Positions 7,823-16,625 of a stretch of DNA of 64,000 nucleotides are shown piece by piece. Below the pieces are notes generated by a model. That model saw only the letters and a list, made by a program, of their open reading frames with translations. It was not told where the DNA came from and did not search any database. The position numbers and the translations under genes were made by a program. Numbering within the stretch: position 1 is the first letter of the stretch; the number at the start of each line of letters is the position of its first letter. Source of the stretch: Maribacter_C sp947494565 (GTDB lineage: Bacteria; Bacteroidota; Bacteroidia; Flavobacteriales; Flavobacteriaceae); contig NZ_JBLFEP010000002.1 of the NCBI RefSeq assembly GCF_047345415.1, positions 434,001-498,000 of the forward strand, in the 5' to 3' direction.

Positions 7823-9211
7823 TTATTGGTTACGCGCTATGTGTTTTAATAGTCCATCTAGTATTTCGTCATTTTCGTCAATAAGATGGTCTTGGATGTA
7901 GATATCGGGAACTACGCCTTCTGCCTTCTTACTTCCATTCACACGAACAATGTAGCCTTTGGCTATTTTTACGTTAATTCCGGTATGCGGTAGGTCATAA
8001 TTATATTGACTGGCATATAAACTCGGGAAATCCCCAGTTTCTTCGCCCACAATGGTGGCAAATTCGTAATCCTGAATTTGTGCAGCGGTTACTGCCGATT
8101 GTGAGTGAGATTGCCGGTTTACCAAAACAAACGTTTTACCCGCATATCTTTTGGTCTTTGGTTGCGGTTCATAGGCGTCAAATTCATAAGGATAAATGCT
8201 GCCAGCTTCATGAGTTAGCACACTCTGCCAAAAGGGGTTGCTTGTGTCATATTTTTCCCGTACATGGGTTTTTAGAATTGCGCTTGTTTTCAAGGTGAAT
8301 TCTGAATTCCATTGAAAAGGTCGGTCGGCAATATAGGAAACCAAGTAATCGCTAAAGGAGTCGTCTCCCCCTAAATTGTTTCTCAAATCAATGATAAGAT
8401 GCGGTAGCTTCGTGTTGTTGATTTCCACAAAAGCCGAATCTATAAAGCGCTTGTATTCTTGTTCGTCACCACCAAAATTTCCAGGTCTTAAATAGGCGGT
8501 TTGATGAAGAAACTGCAATTCCCTTTTGGCATACCAGAGTTCATTTCTTTTCATTTCATAGTCTTGAATGAGGTCTATTGATTGAAGTTGATATTGCTGG
8601 TTTTTGTTCTCTTTTTTGACTTCAATTTCAAAGCTCTTCTGCTCCCCAAATGCCTGCCAATAGAGTCTAGGAAAGGAAAAAAGCTCGATTTTGGCCAATT
8701 TAAAATACCGTCTTTCGGCTGATATTAAGGGGTATATGCGCTCTAGCACCTCATTTATAGTCAGACCGTTAATACGAATTAGTTCAGTGCCACTATTTAG
8801 CGCTGAATTGCCGGACCAGTTTTTTCGAACAAGAGCTTTTCCATTTTCAAATGCAATTTCCAAAGGAAAAAGTGTCCCGCCCGAATGGGCATATTCACGA
8901 TAAACAGCTCCGGGAAAATTGATTTCAGTGTGTCCATTATTAGCTTTCGAAATTACCGCTTGAAATAAAGAGGTCACTTCAAGCAGCGAGAGGCTATCTT
9001 TGGTCACCGATGATTTCAATTCTTCGAAATTTTCATTGAATGCGGTTTTGGTGGTATAGGCGTAGAGATTATAATGGGCCTTATCTAAAGACTCGTGCAA
9101 AAAGTCTAAATCTTCTAGTACTTTCTGTTGCGAAAACTTATTTTGTCCTACAGCGTTACAAGCACATAGTAAGATCAATATCATTAGGGGTACTGTCAAA
9201 AATGCTTTCAT
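7823..9211 (-). CDS. S41-family peptidase, exported
   Basis: This 462-residue protein has a signal peptide (residues 1-22, ending VGQ; a Cys at 18 could be lipidated). The C-terminal half contains the S41 core: LIIDLRNNLGGDDSFSDYLV and FVLVNRQSHSQSAVTAAQIQ, where the SHSQS stretch aligns with the nucleophile loop of C-terminal processing peptidases, then ATIVGEETGDF. The usual FGK lysine is not obvious, so it belongs to the non-CtpA branch; no clear PDZ domain is seen. Its substrate is unknown. It converges on the response regulator (54 bp gap). Confidence 0.88.
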   Translation of the reverse strand: MKAFLTVPLMILILLCACNAVGQNKFSQQKVLEDLDFLHESLDKAHYNLYAYTTKTAFNENFEELKSSVTKDSLSLLEVTSLFQAVISKANNGHTEINFPGAVYREYAHSGGTLFPLEIAFENGKALVRKNWSGNSALNSGTELIRINGLTINEVLERIYPLISAERRYFKLAKIELFSFPRLYWQAFGEQKSFEIEVKKENKNQQYQLQSIDLIQDYEMKRNELWYAKRELQFLHQTAYLRPGNFGGDEQEYKRFIDSAFVEINNTKLPHLIIDLRNNLGGDDSFSDYLVSYIADRPFQWNSEFTLKTSAILKTHVREKYDTSNPFWQSVLTHEAGSIYPYEFDAYEPQPKTKRYAGKTFVLVNRQSHSQSAVTAAQIQDYEFATIVGEETGDFPSLYASQYNYDLPHTGINVKIAKGYIVRVNGSKKAEGVVPDIYIQDHLIDENDEILDGLLKHIARNQ

Positions 9212-9479
9212 ATGACGAAGACGAACGACGGTTGATTTCGTTACTCAGGTGGCCTTAGAAATTAAAATTTTGATGACTTACTACAACACTCTCCACTAAA
9301 TCTCAGTTACAAGTTGATATGCTTTCATTTTGCGTGCATTGTGCAATGAGGCAGGTTCACTCTGAACTCCGCGTTATATTTAGACTTTATTTGCAAGTGT
9401 ATTTTCGTTAGAATGAGAACAGAATACATCTGCTGAATTAGATGATGCCATCTGTCGCCATATATTTTTCACAAATTGG
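9212..9479. other. Intergenic region without a recognisable gene
   Basis: AT-rich stretch between the S41 peptidase start and the decayed membrane-protein gene. I see no ORF with a credible start, no RNA gene and no clear terminator. Confidence 0.5.
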
Positions 9480-9906
9480 TTATAGGCGTATAAATCGTCT
9501 TAAAATAAGATTTACAAATACTACTATTCCTGCAGAGCGCGCTAGGATAAGAATAATGCTTAAAAAAAAGTTCAACACAAGGTTTTCGATTTGCCGGATA
9601 CGTTCTTTTACTAATTTTATTACTTCCAAATAGATACTTCCATGAAAAAGCAAAGAAACCCAAAACATAAAAAATCAGAATTTCAGGTACATTAAAAGGT
9701 GCATAAAAACCGAGTAGGGTTAACGTCTTGGATATTAGAAAGAAAATACCCGTCCAAATAAATGTCAAAATAGCTAAGGCATAGGTTTCAGGCATTCTGT
9801 CTTTCTTGGAATGCAAATCGCAGATTTCAATAAAGAGAAAATCAAATAGTATAAACAAGATATTCATGCTGTGTACTGCTACTTTCGTTTTTGCCTCACT
9901 ATACAT
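9480..9906 (-). pseudogene. Small multi-helix membrane protein, frame-shifted
   Basis: Two overlapping minus-strand frames together make one plausible protein. The first (from 9906) reads three hydrophobic segments, MNILFILFDFLFIEIC, LAILTFIWTGIFFLI and EILIFYVLGFFAFSWKYLFG, then turns into a Cys/Pro-rich tail without sense. The second frame (to 9480) continues with YLEVIKLVKERIRQIENLV and a hydrophobic end, LNFFLSIILILARSAGIVV, which is what small flavobacterial membrane proteins look like after their penultimate helix. The change of frame falls near 9620-9640. It is either a pseudogene or an assembly indel. The family is unknown. Start is best placed at an internal Met (MNILF) or at 9906. 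Confidence 0.55.
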
Positions 9907-10090
9907 ACACCGATGAAACGATTAGAATCGGGTTCATTGAGGCTCATTTTCAAAATATTTGCTAAGGACTGTGTTATGAAAAGAAAGAAGGAGGAAACAG
10001 GTGCTTGCGTTCCGTCTAAGGTACGGTCCTTTGCTTCTATCTTTCGGTGGAGCAGGCTACCTATAGCCCTCATTCGCCTTAGTTTTCATC

Positions 10091-10486
10091 TTATAACGTT
10101 TCGACAATTTGTATGTTATTCCCGCAGGTGTCATTAAAAACAGCAAATTTTACGGTCCCCATCTCGGTTGGTTTTATGCTAAAATCAACATCAAGCTGGG
10201 TGAGTCTTTCATACTCGGCATCGACATTGTCCACATCGAATTGGGTATAGGGAATTCCTGCTTGCATCAAAGCGTCCTGAAAAACCTTGCAGGGTTCAAA
10301 ATGGTTTGGTGCAGGTTCCAATAATAGTTCGGGTCCGTCTTGCCATTCTGGTGAGACAAGGGTCAACCATCTATTTCCTCCTTCCAAAGGGGCATCCTTT
10401 TTTATGATAAACCCTAACTTTTCGGTGTAGAATTTTACAGCTTTTTCTTGGTCTCTTACAGGAATACTAATGAGCGTTACTTTCAT
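10091..10486 (-). CDS. VOC (glyoxalase/bleomycin-resistance) family protein
   Basis: This 131-residue protein has the paired beta-alpha-beta-beta-beta modules of the VOC fold: MKVTLISIPVRDQEKAVKFY at the start and GTVKFAVFNDTCGNNIQIVE at the end, including the terminal Glu that usually binds the metal. Its substrate cannot be told; members act as dioxygenases, lyases, isomerases or drug-binding proteins. The ATG at 10486 is used; an in-frame TTG three codons earlier is less likely. It lies 14 bp after the AraC-type gene and must be co-transcribed with it, so the regulator and VOC protein are probably one functional unit. Confidence 0.88.
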   Translation of the reverse strand: MKVTLISIPVRDQEKAVKFYTEKLGFIIKKDAPLEGGNRWLTLVSPEWQDGPELLLEPAPNHFEPCKVFQDALMQAGIPYTQFDVDNVDAEYERLTQLDVDFSIKPTEMGTVKFAVFNDTCGNNIQIVETL

Positions 10487-10500
10487 CTTTATCAATTCTT

Positions 10501-10923
10501 TTATTCATGGTCTAAAGTTTGGGAATCTGGATCTCTTTTGCTTCTCGAAACTTGCTCTTTTTGAAATTCGCTTGGTGATTTTCCCGTTTTCCTCTTGAAT
10601 AATTTGCTGAATGAACCTAAACTTTCAAAACCGACGGCAAAACAAGTTTCTGTGACCGTCAAACCATTTCTTAAATTCTCTTTTGATTTCTCAATCCGCT
10701 TATCAATTAAGTATTGTCTTGGCGTCAGACCATAATACCTTTTGAAAAGTCTTTGTAGATGATATTTTGATATAAATTTTGTGTGGGATAAAACATCTAA
10801 ATTCAGGTTTTTGTCAAAATTAGTATCGATGAAATGACGGGTTTCTATAATCGTTTCGATCTGTTTTTCATTTGAATAGGAGGTATTCTTGATATGGCTT
10901 ATTTTATCTTTATAGAATGTCAT
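10501..10923 (-). CDS. AraC-family regulator, DNA-binding domain only
   Basis: The 140-residue protein is nearly all AraC/XylS double helix-turn-helix: first HTH around NLDVLSHTKFISKYHLQRLF, second around TVTETCFAVGFESLGSFSKL followed by FKRKTGKSPSEFQ. It has no separate ligand-binding domain beyond ~25 N-terminal residues. It precedes the VOC gene by 14 bp on the same strand and probably regulates it. The unit is bordered upstream by a hairpin-forming spacer (10955-11041). Confidence 0.92.
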   Translation of the reverse strand: MTFYKDKISHIKNTSYSNEKQIETIIETRHFIDTNFDKNLNLDVLSHTKFISKYHLQRLFKRYYGLTPRQYLIDKRIEKSKENLRNGLTVTETCFAVGFESLGSFSKLFKRKTGKSPSEFQKEQVSRSKRDPDSQTLDHE

Positions 10924-10954
10924 TTCTAATTACTTCTGTAGTTTGAAAAGTTTT

Positions 10955-11041
10955 GGCCAACGGTCTCGAATGTGAACTGTTCGATAACAAGCTAGTGTTT
11001 GCATTTTGCCGAACACATATCGAAATCTATAGCTGTTAGCG
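10955..11041. repeat. Hairpin-forming spacer element, copy 3 of 3
   Basis: An 87-bp imperfect inverted repeat between the GNAT and AraC genes. Outer arms are GCCAAC (10956-10961) and GTTAGC (11035-11040). Inner arms are TCGAATGTG (10966-10974) against CACATATCGA (11014-11023) with one bulged base, and TGTTCG (10978-10983) against CGAACA (11010-11015). The layout resembles a folded integron attC site, but the 7-bp core boxes do not match the attC consensus strictly. It shares CTAGT, CCGAACAC and ATAGC blocks with the element at 11611-11713. Confidence 0.55.
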
Positions 11042-11120
11042 TTTTAAAAATACTCAAATCCTTTATATTGTATTTTCAGCCCTCATTATTCTGTTTAAAT
11101 GAGATATAGGGTACAGGATT

Positions 11121-11594
11121 TTATTTGTCGAGTTTGATCTCAAAATATTTCGTTCCCTTTACCGGGTTAAATCGATAGGGTTCAATTTCATAAAAGCCCA
11201 TTTTTTGGTATAGTGCAATGGCTGAACCCATGGTGGGTAAAGTGTCTAAACGCATTTTTTTGTATCCCAGTTTTTTTCCAATTTCAATGGACTTCACAAG
11301 CATTTGCTTCCCAAGTCCAAACCCTCTAAATTCATTACGTACATACATTCTTTTCAACTCGCATATCGAAGATTTCAGGGCTCTAATGGCAAAACAGCCC
11401 AAAGGTGCACTTTCCTCATTTCTTGCAAGTATGAGTACGCCATTTGGTCTAGAATAGTGTTCTTCAATCGTTTCAAGTTCCTTGCTGAAGTGCTGAAATT
11501 CCAAATCGACTCCAATTTGGGAAGCATATTCCTGAAATAATTGAATGGCAGTTTTGAAGTCGTTCATAGATTTTGCCTCTATCAATTCTATCAT
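11121..11594 (-). CDS. GNAT-family N-acetyltransferase
   Basis: The 157-residue protein shows the GNAT acetyl-CoA fold: motif A ELKRMYVRNEFRGFGLGKQM with the RGFGLG phosphate-binding loop (the family's Q/RxxGxG/A), and the C-terminal ALYQKMGFYEIEPY with the conserved Tyr. It is a single-domain acetyltransferase of unknown substrate. It sits alone between two hairpin-containing spacers, in a series of single-gene minus-strand units of kinds often carried as cassettes. Confidence 0.92.
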   Translation of the reverse strand: MIELIEAKSMNDFKTAIQLFQEYASQIGVDLEFQHFSKELETIEEHYSRPNGVLILARNEESAPLGCFAIRALKSSICELKRMYVRNEFRGFGLGKQMLVKSIEIGKKLGYKKMRLDTLPTMGSAIALYQKMGFYEIEPYRFNPVKGTKYFEIKLDK

Positions 11595-11610
11595 AACAGC
11601 ATAAGATGTT

Positions 11611-11713
11611 TTAGTTAGTGTCTAAGGGCCACAATTGTTGGTGAAATTTGTATCGTACTAGTTTGTCCGAACACGTTTTAGAAACTGATGAATAGCATTG
11701 CCACACTACTAAA
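11611..11713. repeat. Hairpin-forming spacer element, copy 2 of 3
   Basis: A 103-bp imperfect inverted repeat between the DinB and GNAT genes. Outer arms are TTAGTTAGTGT (11611-11621) and ACACTACTAAA (11703-11713). Inside it carries CTAGTTTG and TCCGAACAC (11666-11674), followed by AATAGC, matching blocks in the element at 10955-11041. Confidence 0.5.
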
Positions 11714-11714
11714 T

Positions 11715-12269
11715 TCATGACGTCTTTTTTAGATAGTTCTCTTTGATGATGTTTATATGGTGTCTTTCATGACCAATTATCGACTTGAGAAATTCTTCAA
11801 GTGTAATTTCATAGTGCCTTGCCTTGCCTTTCTTTTTCAGTTGCCGTTCCGATAAGGTATCGATAAAACTCAATGATGCTTTTCGTACGCTCGAAATATC
11901 CGTTAGTAATTGTTCTAGACTCAGTTCATCAAAACGAGAATTGGCTACAAGAAGGTTTTGGTCATACCCCCATAGTTCAACCCTTTCATTTCTACTTAAT
12001 TGAAATGCCCGGAACATTTTTATTCTTTCATGATCTGTTATATGCCCCACAATTTGTTTGATACTCCATTTGGTAGGGGCATAGCGATACGTCGCTTTTT
12101 CTTCACCAATGGATTTCAAAAGAGTAACAGAGGACAATGAAGAAAACAGTGTATATAGGTCATCATTCTTTACTAAATCAAAATAATACGGAAAGCCTTG
12201 TGCTGGGTAAAAGCTCTTGTTTTGGAAATCGCTTTTCATTAGATCTATCGTTTTTGAAAATGTCAACAT
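11715..12269 (-). CDS. DinB-family protein
   Basis: DinB/YfiT proteins are four-helix bundles with a three-His metal site, many acting as thiol-dependent transferases. This 184-residue protein has the expected conserved segments: YRYAPTKWSIKQIVGHITDH (first His region), RAFQLSRNE and the C-terminal SIIGHERHHINIIKENYL with the other ligands. The start may be at 12269 (MLTFSK) or ten codons later at MKSDFQNKSF (12239), which matches the family's usual N-terminus better. It is flanked on both sides by hairpin spacers. Confidence 0.9.
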   Translation of the reverse strand: MLTFSKTIDLMKSDFQNKSFYPAQGFPYYFDLVKNDDLYTLFSSLSSVTLLKSIGEEKATYRYAPTKWSIKQIVGHITDHERIKMFRAFQLSRNERVELWGYDQNLLVANSRFDELSLEQLLTDISSVRKASLSFIDTLSERQLKKKGKARHYEITLEEFLKSIIGHERHHINIIKENYLKKTS

Positions 12270-12334
12270 TTAGTATAAAAAGTGTAGTGTGCCGAATGGT
12301 GCTAGGTGCTGTGATTTAATATGCAGTGTTAGGC
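12261..12334. repeat. Hairpin-rich spacer element, copy 1 of 3
   Basis: Spacer between the LRR and DinB genes carrying GCCGAA (12291-12296) and TGTTAGGC (12327-12334). The latter corresponds to TGTTAGCG at the edge of the element at 11034-11041. GTTAGGC also fits the attC right-core consensus GTTRRRY. A short local hairpin CAGTG/CACTG surrounds it. It is the weakest of the three copies. Confidence 0.4.
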
Positions 12335-12347
12335 ACTGGTATTTTCT

Positions 12348-13154
12348 TTATTTCCTCCAAATTTTTTTCACAAGTTTTAAGACAGGAAGATTTGAAAAAT
12401 CCAATTCCCCTTTGCCTAATTCTGCACTTATTTGTTTAGAAGCTACTTGACTATTAATATTTTCCTTTTCGGCTTTTTCTCTTTCCACCATTTCAATCTC
12501 CCATGATTCATCTTCGTCAGGTGGCTGAACCAAATCAGCTCCACCTTTATGAGGAAATTGAACATAATTTTCAGGTGGCTTAGGCAAACTTTGTTCGCAC
12601 TCTTTTGAGCAGAGATTTACAAGCATTGGAATTGTGTCAGTTCCAACTTGTTCTGTAATCCACATTTGATTAGTTGTCTGGTTTGTTAGTTCCTTTTCGC
12701 AGACACTACATTTCATATTATCTTCAAAATACCTTACTGGATTATGGTCGAGTCTTGGAAAACCCATTCGGGTTTTATAATTCCCAAAAAGTGCTCTTGT
12801 ACTGATTCGGCTGTCTTTTAGTTTTTTACATTTAGAAATCTCAAATGGAAACCAATGCAAGTCGTACGAGGTATATGGGTCGAAATATTCAAGAGATTCC
12901 ATTTGTCCAATTTCTGGTGGAATTCTCTTTAGATTACTTCCATAAAGTCCAATTTTTTTAACTTTTTTAAGTTTTCGAATTGATTCTGGTAAAGTGAAAA
13001 TTTGAGCAAATAATTCATTGCCAAGAGCTTCTCTCGGAACAAACTCGTCAGAACCATTTTCAGCAACTTCGTTAACATATTCACACAACTTTTTCCAAGC
13101 AACAGAATTTCTGTCTTGAACATCGTTTGGTATTTTTGAAATTCTTCTATTCAT
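12348..13154 (-). CDS. Leucine-rich-repeat-like protein with Cys pairs
   Basis: This 268-residue protein starts at MNRRISKIPNDV; a longer in-frame start lacks support. Residues ~60-100 form a short leucine-rich-repeat-like section (LPESIRKLKKVKKIGLYGSN, LKRIPPEIGQMESLEYF). Then two Cys pairs, CSVCEKE and CSKECEQ, are spaced like a zinc ribbon, followed by an acidic, charged tail. The whole has no name I can give. No signal peptide, so cytoplasmic. It is strongly AT-rich compared with the S9 peptidase gene next to it, a sign of transfer. It is the outermost unit of the cassette-like series. Confidence 0.72.
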   Translation of the reverse strand: MNRRISKIPNDVQDRNSVAWKKLCEYVNEVAENGSDEFVPREALGNELFAQIFTLPESIRKLKKVKKIGLYGSNLKRIPPEIGQMESLEYFDPYTSYDLHWFPFEISKCKKLKDSRISTRALFGNYKTRMGFPRLDHNPVRYFEDNMKCSVCEKELTNQTTNQMWITEQVGTDTIPMLVNLCSKECEQSLPKPPENYVQFPHKGGADLVQPPDEDESWEIEMVEREKAEKENINSQVASKQISAELGKGELDFSNLPVLKLVKKIWRK

Positions 13155-13232
13155 TCTTTGGTTTTGCTTGTTCACAGCAATAGTATAAAGTAACACGACC
13201 CTATCCCTAATCGTAAAAAGGGTCCAAAACGA

Positions 13233-16016
13233 CTACTCCTTATCAAGAAGCTCTAACCCCTGATGGATCCCTTTTTCGATAGCGGGTACTCCGCGTTCCA
13301 TCCAAACAGGTTTCGATGCCCCTTTGAGGTAGTAGTCGAAAAATTGTGCCATTCGAATATTGAAATCCGTACGATTCTGCAATTTTAAGGGCCAGTGAGG
13401 TTCACCATTGTAATTCAAGAACCATGACGGTTTGCCCAATCTTCTGAGGCTTACGAAAAATTCGATGCCCTGGTACCAAGGCACGTGTCCGTCGGCATCA
13501 TTGTGCATAATGAGCAAAGGGGTATTGATCTTATCGATATTGAAAATCGGGGAGTTTTCGATATAGCGCGCCGGATACTCCCAGGGCGTGCCCCCGATCC
13601 TACTTTGCGTATGTTCGTATTGAAACTGACGACTTAGGCCGGTCCACCAACGGATACCGCCATAGGCACTGATCATATTGGGTACAGGAGCCCCAGATTC
13701 GGCCGCTTTGAATATATCGGTCTTGGTGACCAAGTAGGCAATTTGATACCCGCCCCAACTATGGCCCTGAACCCCGATATTGTCTTTATCGATGAACCCC
13801 TTTTCAATCAGCGAGGTGACGCCGGGGATCACACAGTCGTAGGCACTTTCCCCAGGATACCCCACACGATAGGCCACATCGGGATTAAAGATCACATACC
13901 CGCGACTGGTATAGAAGCTGTAATTGATCGAAGAGCGTTCCGCTCGTGGAATGCGGTGCCGGTGTAGTCCATCGGAACTGCGTTCGTAAAAATTGACCAG
14001 CAAGGGATACTTTTTATTCGGGTCAAAATTTTCGGGCTTTACCAAAAGACCGGTAAGGGCTTCCCCGTCTAGGGAGGTCCAGTTCATCAATTCAGCAGTA
14101 CCCCAATTATATGTGGATTGTTGCGGATTCGCATTACTCAATACGGTAACCTTTTCAAAATCAATATCCGCGGTTCGAAGGTCAGGAAACTCTTGAAAGG
14201 ATTCCCTCGTAAACAGCAATTGATCACTTCGCTTCGCTTTTTTTGCATTGGCAAAACGATAAGGCCCTACTACCAATGTTGTGATTTTTTTACGCTTCGG
14301 ATCGTACTGCACAAAACCGGAGTTCTTCGTGGTTTCGTCAAAAGAGCTTAGAAGCCATTTTGATTTGGGATCTAAAAAGCGTTCTTCCATATCAAGTTTG
14401 ACATAGCGATATCGGGTTTTGTTTTCACGACCCTGGGTCAGGCGATTGCCCTCACCGGTTTTTGGATCGAATTCCCAAAGGTCATAACGATCATAGAGTA
14501 CAAGTGACCGGTCGTCTTTAGTAAATCCGGCAAATCCATACGAATACGGATGATCCGGATAATCGTGCCATTCATTAAAGAACACCTTGTTCTTGGTCAA
14601 CGCTTTGCGCGCGCCTGAACGGGTATCAAAAGTAACCCAGGTGGTATCTTTTCGACTATAGCCAAAGGCGTATTTGGCTTTTGGACTAAGGCGCAAACGT
14701 TCCGTCTTTTTAATCGTGGTTTCGGTTGCTCCGGTCAAAGTATTCACAACCCGGTAGTCGTAGTCATTGTAGCCGGTCCATTGGCTTTGCAGTTCATAGG
14801 GTGTTTTTGTTCTGACCAATGCGACATTCGCATCGCCCTCATCGCCCAGTTCACCCTCTGGGTAGTTGCTATTGGCCAGAGGAACCAGTTTTTTATCCTT
14901 TAAATGAATTGCCGCAGCGTATGATCGTATGGTATCGTTTTTTAGTTGTAGTTCTTGTACGGTATACAGTTGGGGTTCATCATACGTCCATACCTCCACA
15001 TTCACGATTTCTTCATCGGTCAGGGTGGTATCTTTAATTACGGGAGGCCTGCGCAGGCCGAAGTAGAGTTTTGATTCATCTTTGGAAAAATGCACCTTGC
15101 CATCAGCGGAAACCAAATAGCCTTTTGGGGCATTTTGAGAGTCGACCAGCGATGCCGCCTTTGATTGGCCTTCTTTCCAGTGGTAGAGCGCATTGGGGCG
15201 CACCTGTATTTTGGTCGTATCCGCATCCACCACAAAGGCCAGATGCTGCCCTGTCTCGCTCAAACCCAGCTGACTATAGGTGCCCTTTTTAACATTGTAG
15301 ATCGTGTTCGATTCATTGGTTTTTAGGTTCATCACGACAACTCCTGAATCACTATCCTTATCTTGACCGGTGGTAGCGTACGCAAAGTATTGACCCTTTT
15401 TGGCAAACGTATACTGGGTAACGAACTTAAGGGTATCTTCTTGTTTTGTTTCCAAATTCCGTAAGACGACATGATAGCCGTTCTTCTTACTGACTTTTTT
15501 GGCCTTTTTGTCTTTTTTATCACTAACCGAATCCTTCTCTTTTTCCTTCGAAGTTTTCTTCGGTTCTTCTAAGGTATATGCTAGGTAGCCAGACCATTCT
15601 TCCGGAATCTGAAACGATTTTACTCTAGAAATCTTGGTGAGTTCATTGGTACTTAGGCTCAAGATACCAAGGGAGTCTTTTGGAAGGTCTTTTTTCTTTA
15701 CTTTCCTGCTTTTCATTGCCGTGATACTGTCTTTCCAAGGTTTGATGGTGAAGAACACATAATCGGAGTTGTAATCGAATAGGCCTTTCGGACTTCGATC
15801 ATGTTCAAAAATCGTAGTCCCGTCGACATTCATTACCTTTAAAAAACTATCCTTTTCCCCTTTTTCCAAAGAATACAATACCATCGTTCCGTTTGGGGCC
15901 AGCATCGGATGTTCAATGGTGTTCCATAGTGCATAGTCAGCGTGTTGCAATTCTTTTTTCTGGGCCGTGACATAGAGCGACAGTAGGCTCGCGAGCACTA
16001 AAATTGATTTTTTCAT
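13233..16016 (-). CDS. S9-family prolyl oligopeptidase, exported
   Basis: This 927-residue protein has a signal peptide (1-18, ending VTA), a long beta-propeller-like region (about 30-640) with a Lys-rich insertion around 140-165, and a C-terminal alpha/beta-hydrolase domain. The nucleophile motif GHSWGGY places Ser at 753, Asp at about 842 (NDADGHVPW) and His at about 874 (GEPHW), the S9 triad. Such enzymes cut short peptides after Pro or Ala in the periplasm. Its own promoter is expected, as the neighbouring upstream gene is divergent. Confidence 0.93.
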   Translation of the reverse strand: MKKSILVLASLLSLYVTAQKKELQHADYALWNTIEHPMLAPNGTMVLYSLEKGEKDSFLKVMNVDGTTIFEHDRSPKGLFDYNSDYVFFTIKPWKDSITAMKSRKVKKKDLPKDSLGILSLSTNELTKISRVKSFQIPEEWSGYLAYTLEEPKKTSKEKEKDSVSDKKDKKAKKVSKKNGYHVVLRNLETKQEDTLKFVTQYTFAKKGQYFAYATTGQDKDSDSGVVVMNLKTNESNTIYNVKKGTYSQLGLSETGQHLAFVVDADTTKIQVRPNALYHWKEGQSKAASLVDSQNAPKGYLVSADGKVHFSKDESKLYFGLRRPPVIKDTTLTDEEIVNVEVWTYDEPQLYTVQELQLKNDTIRSYAAAIHLKDKKLVPLANSNYPEGELGDEGDANVALVRTKTPYELQSQWTGYNDYDYRVVNTLTGATETTIKKTERLRLSPKAKYAFGYSRKDTTWVTFDTRSGARKALTKNKVFFNEWHDYPDHPYSYGFAGFTKDDRSLVLYDRYDLWEFDPKTGEGNRLTQGRENKTRYRYVKLDMEERFLDPKSKWLLSSFDETTKNSGFVQYDPKRKKITTLVVGPYRFANAKKAKRSDQLLFTRESFQEFPDLRTADIDFEKVTVLSNANPQQSTYNWGTAELMNWTSLDGEALTGLLVKPENFDPNKKYPLLVNFYERSSDGLHRHRIPRAERSSINYSFYTSRGYVIFNPDVAYRVGYPGESAYDCVIPGVTSLIEKGFIDKDNIGVQGHSWGGYQIAYLVTKTDIFKAAESGAPVPNMISAYGGIRWWTGLSRQFQYEHTQSRIGGTPWEYPARYIENSPIFNIDKINTPLLIMHNDADGHVPWYQGIEFFVSLRRLGKPSWFLNYNGEPHWPLKLQNRTDFNIRMAQFFDYYLKGASKPVWMERGVPAIEKGIHQGLELLDKE

Positions 16017-16148
16017 CGGTTTGTTTTATCTGATTAAATATAGGGCATAATCCGCTATGATTTTTTGAAATCGGCTAGTGCCTATTTAATTAGTCTTACT
16101 TGGCAATAGTTCCGGCAAAGTACACGTTATGGTTACAGGATGAAATTC

Positions 16149-16156
16149 TATCTTTG
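16149..16156 (+). promoter_or_regulatory. Putative -7 promoter element (TAnnTTTG)
   Basis: TATCTTTG fits the Bacteroidetes main-sigma -7 consensus TAnnTTTG and lies 34 bp before the start of the membrane-protein/DUF2141 gene pair. No clear TTG -33 element is seen at the right distance. Confidence 0.45.
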
Positions 16157-16190
16157 AATTCGGTCAAGCACCGTTCATTCCACATATTTA

Positions 16191-16625
16191 ATGGGGGTAC
16201 AAAAAAGACATTGGCTTTGGAACATAGTGATCGTCATTACGGTCATCGCATGCTTAGGTGCATTTGTTGCCCATTATAAGAACTGGATGCGAATGAAACC
16301 CGATGGCATGACTATTTTATCGGGCATTTATTATCATGAATTAGAATTCAAAAATGTAGACCAACTGGAATGGGTCGAGAAAATCCCACCCATGGTTCGT
16401 CTCAATGGGTTTTCGGCCTTTGAAAAAGGCAAAGGGGTATACCAGGAGTTCAAGGATACGCTTACCGATAAAAAGGTGTACGTCTTTGTCGATAATTTTG
16501 AGCAACAAAAAATTCGTCTGGTGCAGAAAGACTCATCGCAGCTGTTCCTGAACTTAAAAGATTCTTTGGATACCATAGATCTATTCGAACTCCTGAAAGG
16601 AAAAACCGAAGAAATTACTGAATAA
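16191..16625 (+). CDS. Membrane-anchored protein of unknown function
   Basis: The 144-residue protein has one N-terminal helix (NIVIVITVIACLGAFVAHY, about 11-29) and a soluble remainder with no motif I recognise. It ends directly before the DUF2141 gene (stop and next ATG touch), so the two form an operon from the promoter at 16149. Confidence 0.7.
   Translation: MGVQKRHWLWNIVIVITVIACLGAFVAHYKNWMRMKPDGMTILSGIYYHELEFKNVDQLEWVEKIPPMVRLNGFSAFEKGKGVYQEFKDTLTDKKVYVFVDNFEQQKIRLVQKDSSQLFLNLKDSLDTIDLFELLKGKTEEITE

Noticed and set aside
10955..11713. Calling the spacers true integron attC sites
   Set aside because: The 7-bp core boxes break the consensus in two of three copies and no integron integrase is in the window; kept only as attC-like.
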